Shown: positions 53,014 through 62,683 of the stretch, one piece after another
Layout: each line of letters starts with the position of its first letter
Position numbering within the stretch: position 1 is the stretch's first letter
Assembly: GCF_024305035.1 (NCBI RefSeq)
Contig: NZ_JAMWZB010000010.1
Coordinates: forward strand, 62,001-126,000
DNA length: 64,000 nucleotides
Direction of reading: 5' to 3'
Source of the DNA: Algoriphagus sp.
GTDB taxonomy: Bacteria > Bacteroidota > Bacteroidia > Cytophagales > Cyclobacteriaceae
Notes under the pieces: model-generated
Database searches by the model: none
The model's input: only the letters and a program-made list of their open reading frames with translations
Told to the model about the DNA's origin: nothing
Program-made: the position numbers and the translations under genes

Positions 53014-53844
53014 ATGCATTTCCTGGCAACTCGTCTTCGTTGGATTTCTTACTTTTCTCTGGATGTGGTTTTTGGTGCCATGGCGGGGATGTTGTTTTTT
53101 TCGAAGGTAGCTCATGTAGAGTTAGCTTGGCCTCCCTATGTGTTGTTAGCATTGGCCGTGTGGTGCATTTACAATCTAGATCATTACCTGGATTCGCGCA
53201 AAGAAGAAATACTCTTATCTAGTCGAAGGAAATTTCACCGGAGATCAGGTAATTTGATCCTTGGCTTGGTGTTCGTTTTTGGAATACTCGGTTTGGTTGG
53301 GGGATTTTGGTGGTTCGGCTGGGGTTTGGAGCTACAGCTCACCATCGGACTTGGGTTGTTGATTGGAGGAATTCGGCTGCTGGTCTGGAAATTTGGGAAG
53401 GGTTGGATGAAAGAGTTTTCCATCGCGGTTTTTTATGTTGCCGGGATTTCTTGGTTGCCCTTTTTAAGTGCTAATCCACTGGATCGATCCGGGGAATTTT
53501 TTTTGTTTTTGGGACTTTACCTTTTGCTGGCCCTACTTAATTTGTTGATTTTATCTCAACTCGATGCAAAAGAGGATCAGAAAGCCGGTTTCTTCTCGGC
53601 AACAAAAACCATTTCCCCTCAGAATCTCCGCCAATGGATAAAAAATCTAGGCGTTGCATTAGTAGTACTCCAACTGGCTTTATTGATTGTTCTTCCCTCC
53701 TTTTTTAAGATTTTTGGATTGATTCTCCTACTGATGACGCTAGTTCATGTCTTTGTTTTCTTGACTAATACACTTAATCCCGAGCAGCAACGCATGCGAA
53801 TGGAATGGGCTTTTTCGATTCCTTGGGTCTTGCTATTATTTTAG
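53014..53844 (+). CDS. UbiA-like polytopic membrane protein
   Basis: A 276-residue protein with about eight membrane helices. CIYNLDHYLDSRKE after helix two resembles the first Asp-rich motif of UbiA prenyltransferases. The second motif (QLDAKEDQKAGFFSA) is degenerate but placed correctly. Activity on a prenyl diphosphate is therefore uncertain. It starts 89 bases upstream-divergent from the GDSL gene. It may be a UbiA-superfamily member of unknown substrate. Confidence 0.65.
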   Translation: MHFLATRLRWISYFSLDVVFGAMAGMLFFSKVAHVELAWPPYVLLALAVWCIYNLDHYLDSRKEEILLSSRRKFHRRSGNLILGLVFVFGILGLVGGFWWFGWGLELQLTIGLGLLIGGIRLLVWKFGKGWMKEFSIAVFYVAGISWLPFLSANPLDRSGEFFLFLGLYLLLALLNLLILSQLDAKEDQKAGFFSATKTISPQNLRQWIKNLGVALVVLQLALLIVLPSFFKIFGLILLLMTLVHVFVFLTNTLNPEQQRMRMEWAFSIPWVLLLF

Positions 53845-53935
53845 GTTTAGTACAAATGCCTATTGATTTAACCTACGGCCTGACCGCTTTCTTTCTAGGG
53901 AAAGGCCGTGATTCATAGTGATGGTGCCCTATCAG

Positions 53936-55294
53936 TTATACAAAGGCACTGTGACCGGTAATGGCCCTACCGACGATAAGAGAATTGATTTCTTTGGTGC
54001 CTTCATAGCTATAAACTGCCTCGGCATCAGCTACAAACCGGGCGATATCATGTTCGAGCAATATCCCATTTCCACCAAATAATTCCCTGGCCTGATCTAC
54101 AATGGAGCGCATTCGTTGGGTGCAGAAAACTTTCGCAAGGGAGGCGTGTTCGTCGTTGAGTTCTCCCTGATCCTGCATTTGCGAAAGCCGAAAAACCATC
54201 GTCTGCATGGCGGTTAAATCTCCCAGCATGGTCACCAGAAGGTCCTGTACTAGCTGAAAAGAGGCGATTTGTCTCCCAAATTGTTTTCGCTCATTGGTGT
54301 AGGCCAAAGCTAATTCATAGGCTCCACGGGCGCAGCCAACCGCCTGCCAGGCTACTCCGGCCCGAGTCATCCGCAAGACTTTAGCGGTGTCTTTGAATGA
54401 ATGGGCTTCCTGCAATCGATCTGCTTCAGGTATTTCACAGTGGGTCAAAGTAATCAAGGCGTTTTGCACGGTTCGAAGGGCCATTTTATCCTCCATCTTT
54501 TCAGCTTTAAAACCGGAGTTTTCTTTGCGCACAATAAACCCTTTGACCTGCTGATCATCCAGATCCCTCGCCCAAATAATGGTCATATCGGAGAATGTGG
54601 CGTTTCCGATCCATTTCTTTTGTCCATTTAAAATCCAGCCCTCCCCTGTTCGCTTGCAGGTGGTGGTCAATCCACCGGCGACTCCCGAGCCCACCTCTGG
54701 CTCGGTTAGTCCAAAGGCTCCGATTTTCTCCAGTTTCTGCATTTGAGGAAGCCATTCCTTTTTCTGCTCTTCGGAGCCACAGAGATAAATGGAACCCATG
54801 GCCAAACCGCTCTGGACCCCAAAAAAGGTAGAAATGGAGGTGTCAATCCGTGCCATTTCCATTGCAATAAACCCTTCCAACAAAAAGGAATGTCCAGGAC
54901 AGCCGTAGCCTTTATAGGTCAAGCCAGCAATGTCCAGTTCGGCCATTCTCGGGATGATTTGCATGGGGAACTCGGCACGATTCCAATAGTGATTGGCAAT
55001 GGGTTTGATCTCCCTCTCCATAAATTCACGAACACGCAATTGGATTTCCCGCTCATGGGAGGGAAGGGTTTTTCCCAACTCGTAAAAATCTCCGTTGACC
55101 GCCGGAATTACTTTGGGTTTGCTTCCTCCCTTAAGCATGCCCATCATTTTAGACAAATCCTCCTCACTCATTTGGGAGACTAAGCCAACCATTTTGGATA
55201 GATCGACTTTTTGGGAAAGCTTAGAGATCTGGTCAAGATCAATGGTTTTCAAAAGTTGGCGGAGGCCGACAAGATTTTTAAAAAGGGTTTTCAT
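53936..55294 (-). CDS. Acyl-CoA dehydrogenase, glutaryl-CoA dehydrogenase-like
   Basis: A 452-residue flavoprotein. The core from about residue 66 is a full acyl-CoA dehydrogenase: FGLTEPEVGSG, GQKKWIGNATFSD, the arginine-rich YTNERKQFGRQIASFQLVQ, and the catalytic Glu in SYEGTKEINSLIVGRAITG, the position used by glutaryl-CoA and isovaleryl-CoA families. The first 65 residues (LKTIDLDQISKLSQKVDLSK...SEEDLSKMMGMLKGG) form an extra helical extension that standard members lack. It is divergent from a methyltransferase gene, with only 35 bases between. Confidence 0.88.
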   Translation of the reverse strand: MKTLFKNLVGLRQLLKTIDLDQISKLSQKVDLSKMVGLVSQMSEEDLSKMMGMLKGGSKPKVIPAVNGDFYELGKTLPSHEREIQLRVREFMEREIKPIANHYWNRAEFPMQIIPRMAELDIAGLTYKGYGCPGHSFLLEGFIAMEMARIDTSISTFFGVQSGLAMGSIYLCGSEEQKKEWLPQMQKLEKIGAFGLTEPEVGSGVAGGLTTTCKRTGEGWILNGQKKWIGNATFSDMTIIWARDLDDQQVKGFIVRKENSGFKAEKMEDKMALRTVQNALITLTHCEIPEADRLQEAHSFKDTAKVLRMTRAGVAWQAVGCARGAYELALAYTNERKQFGRQIASFQLVQDLLVTMLGDLTAMQTMVFRLSQMQDQGELNDEHASLAKVFCTQRMRSIVDQARELFGGNGILLEHDIARFVADAEAVYSYEGTKEINSLIVGRAITGHSAFV

Positions 55295-55329
55295 TCGGAT
55301 TCAGGATTTTGTGTGGTATAATTGAGCCA

Positions 55330-55935
55330 ATGCAAGATCGATACCGTTTATTGGCTCCGTTTTATTCGAAACTTTCCCGTTTGGTGTTCGGGGCTAAAAT
55401 CGAAAAAGCAACGACTTGTTTTCAATCCAAGATACCAAACAAATCGCTAATTATCATCGGTGGAGGAGATGGTCAGCATTTTGTGCCTATTCAACAGGAA
55501 CTGTCGGGGGAATATTGGGAACTTTCGGCCAGTATGCTCCAACAAGCCCAACGAAATTTATCCCAAAGTGAGCTGTCCTTTCACTTGGGTGGTTTTGGCC
55601 GCTCATCCAATTCCAAAAAATATCCCTTGGTTTTTTTGCCTTTCGTTTTGGACACCCTGACCGACTCTGAAATCCTAGAACTTTTAGAGCAAGTCAAATA
55701 CCGGTTAAGCCCTGAAGGAGAAGTGATGATTTCGGATTTTTATCCCACCAAAAACCGAATGCAGCTTTTCATTCAGTGGATTATGATTGCTTTTTTCAGG
55801 CTTTTTGCCCATCATTCTCGCGTTGATTTACCAGATATTGAAAAGTTGATGAGCGATGCTGGCTTTGAACTTTTACAGGAAATGAGCTGGGAGAAGGGCT
55901 GGATTAAATCACAGGTGTTTGGCAAAAAACCTTAG
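55330..55935 (+). CDS. SAM-dependent methyltransferase-like protein
   Basis: A 201-residue protein read from ATG 55330; a frame open from 55309 (GTG) seems too long because it enters the divergent promoter. Motif I is SLIIIGGGDGQHFVP (about 39-53). The post-motif PLVFLPFVLDTLTDSEILELL and GEVMISDFYPTK also fit class I methyltransferases. Its stop overlaps by four bases the stop of the convergent DUF983 gene. The substrate is unknown. Confidence 0.75.
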   Translation: MQDRYRLLAPFYSKLSRLVFGAKIEKATTCFQSKIPNKSLIIIGGGDGQHFVPIQQELSGEYWELSASMLQQAQRNLSQSELSFHLGGFGRSSNSKKYPLVFLPFVLDTLTDSEILELLEQVKYRLSPEGEVMISDFYPTKNRMQLFIQWIMIAFFRLFAHHSRVDLPDIEKLMSDAGFELLQEMSWEKGWIKSQVFGKKP

Positions 55936-56324
55936 TCTTTTACTGCCTTAGGATCAAACCTGACGAAAATGGCAAGCCAAATTGAACGACTCAATCGATA
56001 GGTAAAGGGTAAACCTAAAATGACTACCAAGACTAAAATCCCCAATAATAATCCTAAAGTATAATCGGGATAAAGAACAGTCAAAGCTACCCAAGCGGCA
56101 ATAAAAAGGGCCGTATTGATGGCATAGCTGACAAACATCGCCCCAAAATAAAACCCGGGTTCCGGCTCATAGGATTGATTGCATGTGGGACAATGTTTAT
56201 ACATTTGAAACAAGCTGGCTGGTTTGAGCAAGGAGCCTTTTTTGAAAAGTGGACCGGATTGACACTTGGGGCATTGGAAACCGAAAATGCTTTTAAGGAT
56301 AGCTCCTTTAGGTGAATGACTCAT
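55932..56324 (-). CDS. DUF983 family membrane protein
   Basis: A 130-residue protein. CPKCQSGPLFKKG and CPTCNQSYEPEPGFYFGAMFVSYAI contain the CxxC pairs and the following GFYFGAMF segment that define DUF983. Two membrane helices span about 65-90 and 92-115. The cysteine knuckles probably bind zinc. It is the last gene of a minus-strand group with a ceramidase and purM, 24 bases behind the former; the function is unknown. Confidence 0.88.
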   Translation of the reverse strand: MSHSPKGAILKSIFGFQCPKCQSGPLFKKGSLLKPASLFQMYKHCPTCNQSYEPEPGFYFGAMFVSYAINTALFIAAWVALTVLYPDYTLGLLLGILVLVVILGLPFTYRLSRSIWLAIFVRFDPKAVKD

Positions 56325-56348
56325 TTTGAGAATTTTTTGAAGTTTGGA

Positions 56349-57698
56349 TTAGAGGACGATTCGTCGAATACTTTCCTGAATCAGCTGATCAAAATAGTAA
56401 CCATTTCCCGGGCCGTACCAGTTCATTTCCCGCACTTCATGGTAGTTTTCATCGTATAACTCGTCGGGAGTAATATAGCCCATGTATCCTCCATTGAAGG
56501 TAGTGATGATCAGGTGTAGGCCTTTTTCTTTTGCTAGGTTTTCCCACTTTTCATAAAAAACTCCCGAAATTTCCCCACTCGACGTAATCATGAGTACATT
56601 TCCGATCAGGGTCAGCTGAATATGGGGCTTGGTTTCCCCGAGTAACTGATTAAACAGCCATGGGCGAATTCGTATCTCATCGGAAATTCTCAAATGTGGC
56701 TCCCGCAATCGGAGGGGGAGGGTGGCAGTTTTGATTCGTGGATTTTTGACTGTGGCAAAGCGGGTCATTTTTAGGCTGACCAGGGAGTCCAGGGAATGCG
56801 CATAAGCCTGAATAGCGTTAGGCGTATTACCGACCGGTAAGGGACGATGGGATCCGACTGTACCGGAAGCAAATAGGCTAAAGTCAAATTCTCGCTCTTC
56901 CATTTTCTCCATCAGGTAAAAGGGATAATCGCCTGAAAGCCCCATGAATTTCGAACTCAAGCAGGTAGCATGGGCCGAAAAGGTTAGCAGGCAGGCTTTT
57001 TCTCCTGAATTTTTGGTAAAAACAAGCTGTCGGACAAAAGGATCTGTCGGACCATCCTTTACAAATCGATTGGCTACTAATAGACCAGCGTCTGATTTTT
57101 TGAAATTGATCATGACCGTATCCATGCTGGAACGTGCTTGCTTGATAGCGAGTAGACTTCGCTCGCTGATCAGATCGACGATTTTTGGGTCAAAACCTCC
57201 GAATGCCAAAGATCCTAACAAGCCGGGCATGTATCCTCCCATTCCCGAATGCGTATGGGTTGCCGTAAAGTGGATTTGAGAAAAGTCAGGAAATTCAGTT
57301 AGGATTTTTTCACGGACCGACTGAGCTAAGGAAGGGTGTACAATCAGTAATTCATAATTGAGCCAGGCGAGTTTTTGCTTTCCATTGCTCAGTACGATGG
57401 TTTTGACATAACTGCTATCCTGGATAAATTCGTAGGGGCCACGAGGTGCATAACCGACCAAATCCACAGGCTCGCTGGGGGTCACGTTGGCTTTTCCCCA
57501 GCCGGCGAGCCAGTTTTCCCCTTTGCTGCTTTCAAAGGGAAGCCGGGCTAAGTTATCCATGGTTTGCCGGTAAAAATCTTGCTCGGCAATAGGACTTCGA
57601 TCGACCTGGGTTAGCGTAATAAGGGCCACCAAGACCAAAAACAGAAAGATCCCAAGCAGGATCTTTCCAAAAGTTAAAAATACAGCTTTCCAATTCAT
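56349..57698 (-). CDS. Neutral/alkaline non-lysosomal ceramidase-type protein
   Basis: A 449-residue protein with an N-terminal membrane anchor (about 8-28). The core carries the zinc-ligand motif IHFTATHTHSGMGGYMPGLL and SAHATCLSS of the neutral ceramidase N-terminal domain. The protein is shorter than classical neutral ceramidases, which have an extra C-terminal Ig-like domain, so the substrate may differ. The start lies three bases after the purM stop, indicating co-transcription. It is expected at the periplasmic face of the membrane. Confidence 0.82.
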   Translation of the reverse strand: MNWKAVFLTFGKILLGIFLFLVLVALITLTQVDRSPIAEQDFYRQTMDNLARLPFESSKGENWLAGWGKANVTPSEPVDLVGYAPRGPYEFIQDSSYVKTIVLSNGKQKLAWLNYELLIVHPSLAQSVREKILTEFPDFSQIHFTATHTHSGMGGYMPGLLGSLAFGGFDPKIVDLISERSLLAIKQARSSMDTVMINFKKSDAGLLVANRFVKDGPTDPFVRQLVFTKNSGEKACLLTFSAHATCLSSKFMGLSGDYPFYLMEKMEEREFDFSLFASGTVGSHRPLPVGNTPNAIQAYAHSLDSLVSLKMTRFATVKNPRIKTATLPLRLREPHLRISDEIRIRPWLFNQLLGETKPHIQLTLIGNVLMITSSGEISGVFYEKWENLAKEKGLHLIITTFNGGYMGYITPDELYDENYHEVREMNWYGPGNGYYFDQLIQESIRRIVL

Positions 57699-57701
57699 GG
57701 A

Positions 57702-58865
57702 TTAATACTCAAAGGTGCCGTAGGAACTCTGAATAGTCACCTTTTTACCCTCGGCTGCTTCTACTCGGCCGATAATTTGTGCTTCTACGCCATGGGATTC
57801 GGCAATGTCGATGATTTCTTCGGCGTAGCGCTCGTCGAGGTAAACCTCCATTCGATGTCCCATATTGAAGACTTTGTACATTTCTTTCCAATCCGTACCG
57901 CTTTCCTCTTGGATGATGCGGAATAGAGGAGGCGTTTCAAAAAGGTTGTCCTTTATCACATGAACCTGATCCACAAAATGTAAGACTTTGGTTTGGGCTC
58001 CTCCCGAGCAGTGCACCAATCCATGAATATGGGGGCGAAGGTAATTTAACACGTCAACCATAATCGGAGCATAGGTTCGGGTGGGAGAAAGCACCAATTT
58101 GCCCATGTCCAAGGGGGTTCCCGGAGCAGGGTCTGTCAAGTGGTATTTTCCTGAGTAAACCAGATCCTGGGGAACAGCTGGATCAAAGGACTCGGGGAAT
58201 TTGCTTTTTAAAATCGAATTGAATACATCATGTCGTGCGGAGGTTAGGCCATTGGACCCCATTCCACCATTGTACTCGGATTCATAGTTGGCTTTGCCAA
58301 AGGAGGCTAAGCCTACAATCACGTCACCGGCTTGAATTTTATCATTGGAGATGACTTCTGCTCTGGGCATTCGGCAGGTCACGGTACTATCCACGATTAC
58401 GGTCCGAACTAAATCTCCCACATCGGCGGTTTCTCCTCCGGTCAAAACAGCGTGGACTCCGTGGTCCCGAAGCATTTGAAGTACTTCTTCGGTGCCCTGA
58501 ATGATGGCCGATATCACCTCACCTGGAATTAGATTTTTATTTCTGCCAATGGTAGAGGAGACCAAAATATTATTGATGGCTCCCACGCAAAGTAGATCAT
58601 CCATGTTCATGATGATGGCGTCTTGAGCAATTCCTTTCCAGACGCTGAGATCTCCGGTCTCTTTCCAATAGAGGTAGGCGAGAGCTGATTTGGTTCCGGC
58701 TCCATCGGCATGCATGATATTGCAAAAATCCGGGTCATTGCCCAAGGTGTCTTCAACTATTTTACAGAAAGCTTTGGGGAATAGACCTTTATCGAGGTTG
58801 GCGATGGCCTGATGCACATCTTCTTTGGAGGCGGAGACACCGCGCTGCATGTAGCGCTCGTTCAT
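57702..58865 (-). CDS. purM: AIR synthase-type protein (phosphoribosylformylglycinamidine cyclo-ligase)
   Basis: A 387-residue protein that catalyses, by family, the ATP-dependent ring closure giving aminoimidazole ribotide in purine synthesis. The start at 58865 (NERYMQRGVSASKEDVH) is chosen because the alternative 58895 lies in the -7 element. DGAGTKSALAYLYWK, DDLLCVGA, GGETADVGD and GLVHCSGGAQTKVLHF are PurM family motifs. Bacteroidota PurM proteins are longer than the E. coli enzyme, so the length is normal. Confidence 0.88.
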   Translation of the reverse strand: MNERYMQRGVSASKEDVHQAIANLDKGLFPKAFCKIVEDTLGNDPDFCNIMHADGAGTKSALAYLYWKETGDLSVWKGIAQDAIIMNMDDLLCVGAINNILVSSTIGRNKNLIPGEVISAIIQGTEEVLQMLRDHGVHAVLTGGETADVGDLVRTVIVDSTVTCRMPRAEVISNDKIQAGDVIVGLASFGKANYESEYNGGMGSNGLTSARHDVFNSILKSKFPESFDPAVPQDLVYSGKYHLTDPAPGTPLDMGKLVLSPTRTYAPIMVDVLNYLRPHIHGLVHCSGGAQTKVLHFVDQVHVIKDNLFETPPLFRIIQEESGTDWKEMYKVFNMGHRMEVYLDERYAEEIIDIAESHGVEAQIIGRVEAAEGKKVTIQSSYGTFEY

Positions 58866-58892
58866 GGGATTTTGGGATTGGTTACCTGCTGA

Positions 58893-58900
58893 CAAAGTTA
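58893..58900 (-). promoter_or_regulatory. -7 element of the purM promoter
   Basis: On the minus strand TAACTTTG matches TAnnTTTG and lies about 28 bases before the ATG at 58865. No clean -33 was found. It supports the short purM start. Confidence 0.5.
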
Positions 58901-59019
58901 AGTATTCCCATTCATTGAAGAAGGAAATATGAAGGAAATATAACTCGGCTAACTCGCTGAGCTAGTCCTTACCTCATACTTAGGCTTAACCTTATGATTC
59001 TATTCGCCTTTTTTTGCAT

Positions 59020-60006
59020 TCAATCAAACATCTCCTCGATCAACTGGGTGTAAAAATCTTTCACCTCCATTCCAATGGCCCTTACTTGCTGGGAGATCAA
59101 ACTGGTTTCGGTTTGACCGGGTACCGTATTGATTTCGATGAAGAAAAATTTTCCGCTTTCTTTTTCTAAAAAATAGTCCACCCGAACAGCTCCTTTGCAG
59201 TTTAGCTTTTCATAGATTTTTTCCACAATTCGGGCGACTCGTTCAACTTCCTCCTTGTTCATCCGGCCCGGGGTGATTTCTTCGGTGACCCCGGCGGTGT
59301 ATTTGGCCTCAAAATCAAAGTATTCCTTGCTGCTCACAATTTCGGTGGCAGGCAGGACCTTGATTTCTCCTTTCCCCCGAAATACCCCAATTGAAAACTC
59401 TCTGCCGGATACAAATTCTTCGACAAGGACCTGTTTGTCTTCGGCAAATGCCTTATCCAAGGCTTCGGGTAATTCTTCCCAAGTTTTGACTTTGCTCATT
59501 CCAATGGAGCTGCCGCCATTGTTGGGCTTGATGAAAAGTGGTAAACTCAATTCCTTTTGTATTCGGTCCAGAGTTGAGGGGCCGTTTCCAAAAAGCTGGA
59601 GAGATTTGGCAATGTGAAGTTCTGGAATGTCATCCACGATGGCTTTAGTGTAGCCTTTGTTCATGGTTATAGCCGAGGTCAACTGATCACAGGTAGTGTA
59701 GGGAATCCCGAGCATATCGAAATACCCGGCAAGTTTTCCGTCTTCTCCGGGGGAACCGTGAAGGATATTGAACACCCCATCAAAAGTAATTCTTTCGTCT
59801 CCGATGCTGATAGAAAAATCATTTAAGTCCACTGGTATTTTTTCGCCCGAGGCACTTTCGAAGTACCAATCTCCCGGATAAATCAGGATCTTATAGACAT
59901 CGTATCGGTCTCGGTCGATGGTTTTTTCGACGATAGCAGCACTTTTTAGGGAGATGACAGATTCTCCGGTAAATCCACCGGTAACCAAGGCAATTTTTTT
60001 CTTCAT
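59020..60006 (-). CDS. ddl: D-alanine--D-alanine ligase
   Basis: A 328-residue ATP-grasp enzyme that joins two D-alanines for peptidoglycan precursors. N-terminal motif VTGGFTGESVISLKSA; FNILHGSPGEDGKLAGYFDML with the substrate loop; FIKPNNGGSSIGMSKV for ATP; VEEFVSGREFSIGV; and FIEINTVPGQTETSLISQQ with the metal-binding Glu and Asn. The length and motif order match Ddl throughout. It is divergent from dipeptidyl peptidase and has its own promoter. Confidence 0.95.
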   Translation of the reverse strand: MKKKIALVTGGFTGESVISLKSAAIVEKTIDRDRYDVYKILIYPGDWYFESASGEKIPVDLNDFSISIGDERITFDGVFNILHGSPGEDGKLAGYFDMLGIPYTTCDQLTSAITMNKGYTKAIVDDIPELHIAKSLQLFGNGPSTLDRIQKELSLPLFIKPNNGGSSIGMSKVKTWEELPEALDKAFAEDKQVLVEEFVSGREFSIGVFRGKGEIKVLPATEIVSSKEYFDFEAKYTAGVTEEITPGRMNKEEVERVARIVEKIYEKLNCKGAVRVDYFLEKESGKFFFIEINTVPGQTETSLISQQVRAIGMEVKDFYTQLIEEMFD

Positions 60007-60356
60007 GATGGGAAAAATTTCTCAAGCAAAATAGAAGAAAAACCTTGGATGCTGCAAATCTTATCCACTTTCAGCAGGATCGAAAATTCCTGAAAGAGTT
60101 AGTGTATGGGGCTCAGATACCATTTGTTCTGCAACTGGAAGTGGCTATTCACAACCGGTGTTTGTCTAGGATAGAACTAAAGGATTCCCATTGAAGAGCC
60201 TGTTGGCAAAAAAGCAGGAGTGATGACTTTCACCTGGGTTAAGGAAAGTTAAGAGATAATTAATCACGGATTTGTCAGGGAATGTCAACCCAGAAGCTTC
60301 CAGACTTTTTTTATATTCGCCCAACAAATTCGAAAAAACCCAAAAACAATTAGCTG
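60007..60356. other. Intergenic region with divergent promoters
   Basis: About 350 bases between ddl and the peptidase gene. The left end holds the ddl promoter. TATATTCG at 60312-60319 is a one-mismatch -7 element for the peptidase, with no clear -33. No gene was recognised. Confidence 0.45.
60027..60058 (-). promoter_or_regulatory. ddl promoter
   Basis: On the minus strand TTTG (60055-60058), 21 bases, then TATTTTG (60027-60033), one base short of the full -7 consensus. It ends about 20 bases before the ATG at 60006. Confidence 0.5.
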
Positions 60357-62543
60357 ATGATAAAAAGTTGGAAAATAGGCGGTCTGATGATGCTCATTCT
60401 GTCAATGAGTCTGGTTAGCCTGCAGGCCCAAGAGCTGAAAAAAGTAACGCTGGAGGATGTATTTAAGAAAAATTCCTTCAGCCAAAAATCGATCTATGGC
60501 ATCAATTGGATGAAAGATGGACAATATTACAGTTCACTGGTCAATCGTGGAGGTTCACCTACGGTGGTGAAAATTAATCTAGCGACGGGGCAGGAAGAAG
60601 CCGTACTCCTGGATGGACGTAAACTTGGAGTGAACTTTACTTCTTATTCCTTCAATGCCGATGAATCCAAAGCCCTGATTGCTTCCGATGTGGAGTCGAT
60701 CTACCGACGATCTAGCAAAGGAGTCTTTTATGTGGTCGATATGGCCTCAGGAGAAAAGCAGCAGCTGATGAACGGGGAGAAGATTTCCTACGCAACCCTT
60801 TCTCCGGATAATGACAAAGTGGCTTTTGTCAAAGAAAACAACCTATACTTGGTGGATTTGGCGAGCAATGTCTTGACTCAAATCACTAGAGACGGGGAGT
60901 GGAATAAAATTATTAATGGCTCGGCAGACTGGGTGTATGAAGAGGAATTCTCCATGGCTCAAGCTTTCAAATGGTCTCCGGACGGTAAAAAGATCGCTTT
61001 TATCCGATTTGATGAATCAGAAGTACCGGAGTTTAATATGCAGCTTTGGGGATCACTTTATCCCCAGGATTACCGATTTAAATACCCCAAGGCCGGAGAG
61101 AAAAATTCCCAGGTAAGTATTCACGTGTTTGATGTTTCCACTGAGGAAATACAAAAAATAGATACCGGATTGGAGTCCGATATTTACCTTCCGAGAATCT
61201 ATTGGACCCAAGATGCCAATCAGCTGGCTTTTATCCGATTGAATCGCCTTCAAAACCAACTAGACCTCTTTCATGCCGATGCCAGCACAGGAGAGAGCAA
61301 GCTAATTCTTTCAGAAAAATCTGAGACCTATGTGGATCTGAATTACAATGATAACCTGCAGTACCTCAGCGATGGGAAGAGCTTTATTCGCACTTCCGAA
61401 CAAGATGGATTCAAGCACATTTATCATCATGCGATGGATGGTAGCTTGATCCGGCAAATCACTACAGGCAACTGGGAAGTTTCTGAATTGGTTGGAGTAG
61501 ATGAAAAGGCTAAGAAAGTGTATTTCGTATCTACGGAGAATTCTCCTTTGGAAAGGAATTTTTATGCGATAGATCTGAATGGTAAAAATAAAAAAGCCTT
61601 GACTCCAGCAACTGGAACCCACCGCATCAACATGAGCCCTGACTTCCGGTTTTTTATTGATTACTATTCGACCACCGAAAATCCGCAAGTGGTCACACTG
61701 AATGATAATGCCGGCAAAATGCTCAAAGTTTTGGAAGAAAATACCGAATTGAAAGAGCGTATGAAGGGCTTTGCTTTAGGGCAGAAAGAGTTTTTTACGT
61801 TTCCGACGGTGGATGGGACCGAACTCAATGGCTACCTCATCAAGCCGGCTGACTTTGATCCCAACAAAAAATATCCTGTGTTGATGTATGTCTATGGAGG
61901 CCCGGGTTCTCAAAATGTGTTGAATGCTTGGGGCGGTACGCGTGACTTTTGGCATCAGGCCTTGGTTGCTGAAGGGATTATCGTAGCCTGTGTGGATAAT
62001 CGGGGTACTGGAGCACGAGGCCGGGATTTCAAGCACTCAACTTATGCAAATTTGGGAAAGATTGAAACCGTCGATCAGATCGAAGGTGCCAAGTATTTTG
62101 CCAAGCAATCCTTTGTCGATCCTGAGCGAATCGGGATCTGGGGATGGTCCTATGGTGGATATATGTCCTCGCTGGCGTTAATGATCGGAAATGAGGTGTT
62201 TAAAACTGCGATTGCTGTGGCACCTGTGACGACCTGGCGATATTACGATACGATTTATACGGAGCGCTACCTGCAGACTCCTCAACTCAATGCTGCCGGA
62301 TACGATGACAATAGCCCAATTACTCATGTCAATAAACTGAAAGGCAATTACCTGCTGATCCACGGGACTGGAGATGATAACGTGCACTTTCAGAATACCG
62401 TGGACTTGGTCAATGCCTTGATTTCTGCCGATAAGCAGTTTGAGACCTTTTATTATCCCAATCGAAACCATGGGATTTACGGTGGAAATACCACCTGGCA
62501 TTTATACACACAGATGACAGATTTCTTAAAAAGAAAGCTTTAA
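60357..62543 (+). CDS. Dipeptidyl peptidase IV-type serine peptidase (S9B)
   Basis: A 728-residue exported peptidase (signal about residues 1-24, ending LQAQ). The N-terminal beta-propeller contains WVYEEEFSMAQAFKWSPDG, whose Glu-Glu pair binds the substrate N-terminus in DPP IV. The C-terminal alpha/beta hydrolase has the nucleophile Ser in GIWGWSYGGYMSSL, Asp in HGTGDDNVHFQN and His in NRNHGIYGG. It removes X-Pro or X-Ala dipeptides from oligopeptides in the periplasm. A strong terminator follows. Confidence 0.93.
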   Translation: MIKSWKIGGLMMLILSMSLVSLQAQELKKVTLEDVFKKNSFSQKSIYGINWMKDGQYYSSLVNRGGSPTVVKINLATGQEEAVLLDGRKLGVNFTSYSFNADESKALIASDVESIYRRSSKGVFYVVDMASGEKQQLMNGEKISYATLSPDNDKVAFVKENNLYLVDLASNVLTQITRDGEWNKIINGSADWVYEEEFSMAQAFKWSPDGKKIAFIRFDESEVPEFNMQLWGSLYPQDYRFKYPKAGEKNSQVSIHVFDVSTEEIQKIDTGLESDIYLPRIYWTQDANQLAFIRLNRLQNQLDLFHADASTGESKLILSEKSETYVDLNYNDNLQYLSDGKSFIRTSEQDGFKHIYHHAMDGSLIRQITTGNWEVSELVGVDEKAKKVYFVSTENSPLERNFYAIDLNGKNKKALTPATGTHRINMSPDFRFFIDYYSTTENPQVVTLNDNAGKMLKVLEENTELKERMKGFALGQKEFFTFPTVDGTELNGYLIKPADFDPNKKYPVLMYVYGGPGSQNVLNAWGGTRDFWHQALVAEGIIVACVDNRGTGARGRDFKHSTYANLGKIETVDQIEGAKYFAKQSFVDPERIGIWGWSYGGYMSSLALMIGNEVFKTAIAVAPVTTWRYYDTIYTERYLQTPQLNAAGYDDNSPITHVNKLKGNYLLIHGTGDDNVHFQNTVDLVNALISADKQFETFYYPNRNHGIYGGNTTWHLYTQMTDFLKRKL

Positions 62544-62552
62544 AAATTAAAG

Positions 62553-62583
62553 AACCGCAGGATGAGCATTCTGCGGTTTTTTT
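62553..62583 (+). terminator. Intrinsic terminator of the peptidase gene
   Basis: AACCGCAG (62553-62560) pairs with CTGCGGTT (62571-62578), followed by a run of T to 62583. Confidence 0.9.
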
Positions 62584-62683
62584 ATCCCGGGAGAATAAGG
62601 GAAACTTGGAATATCGGGTGTAAAGGAACTAGGTAAGAATAAAACACTTCTTGAGTTTTAGTGATTTTTCATTTCTTGCCGGT

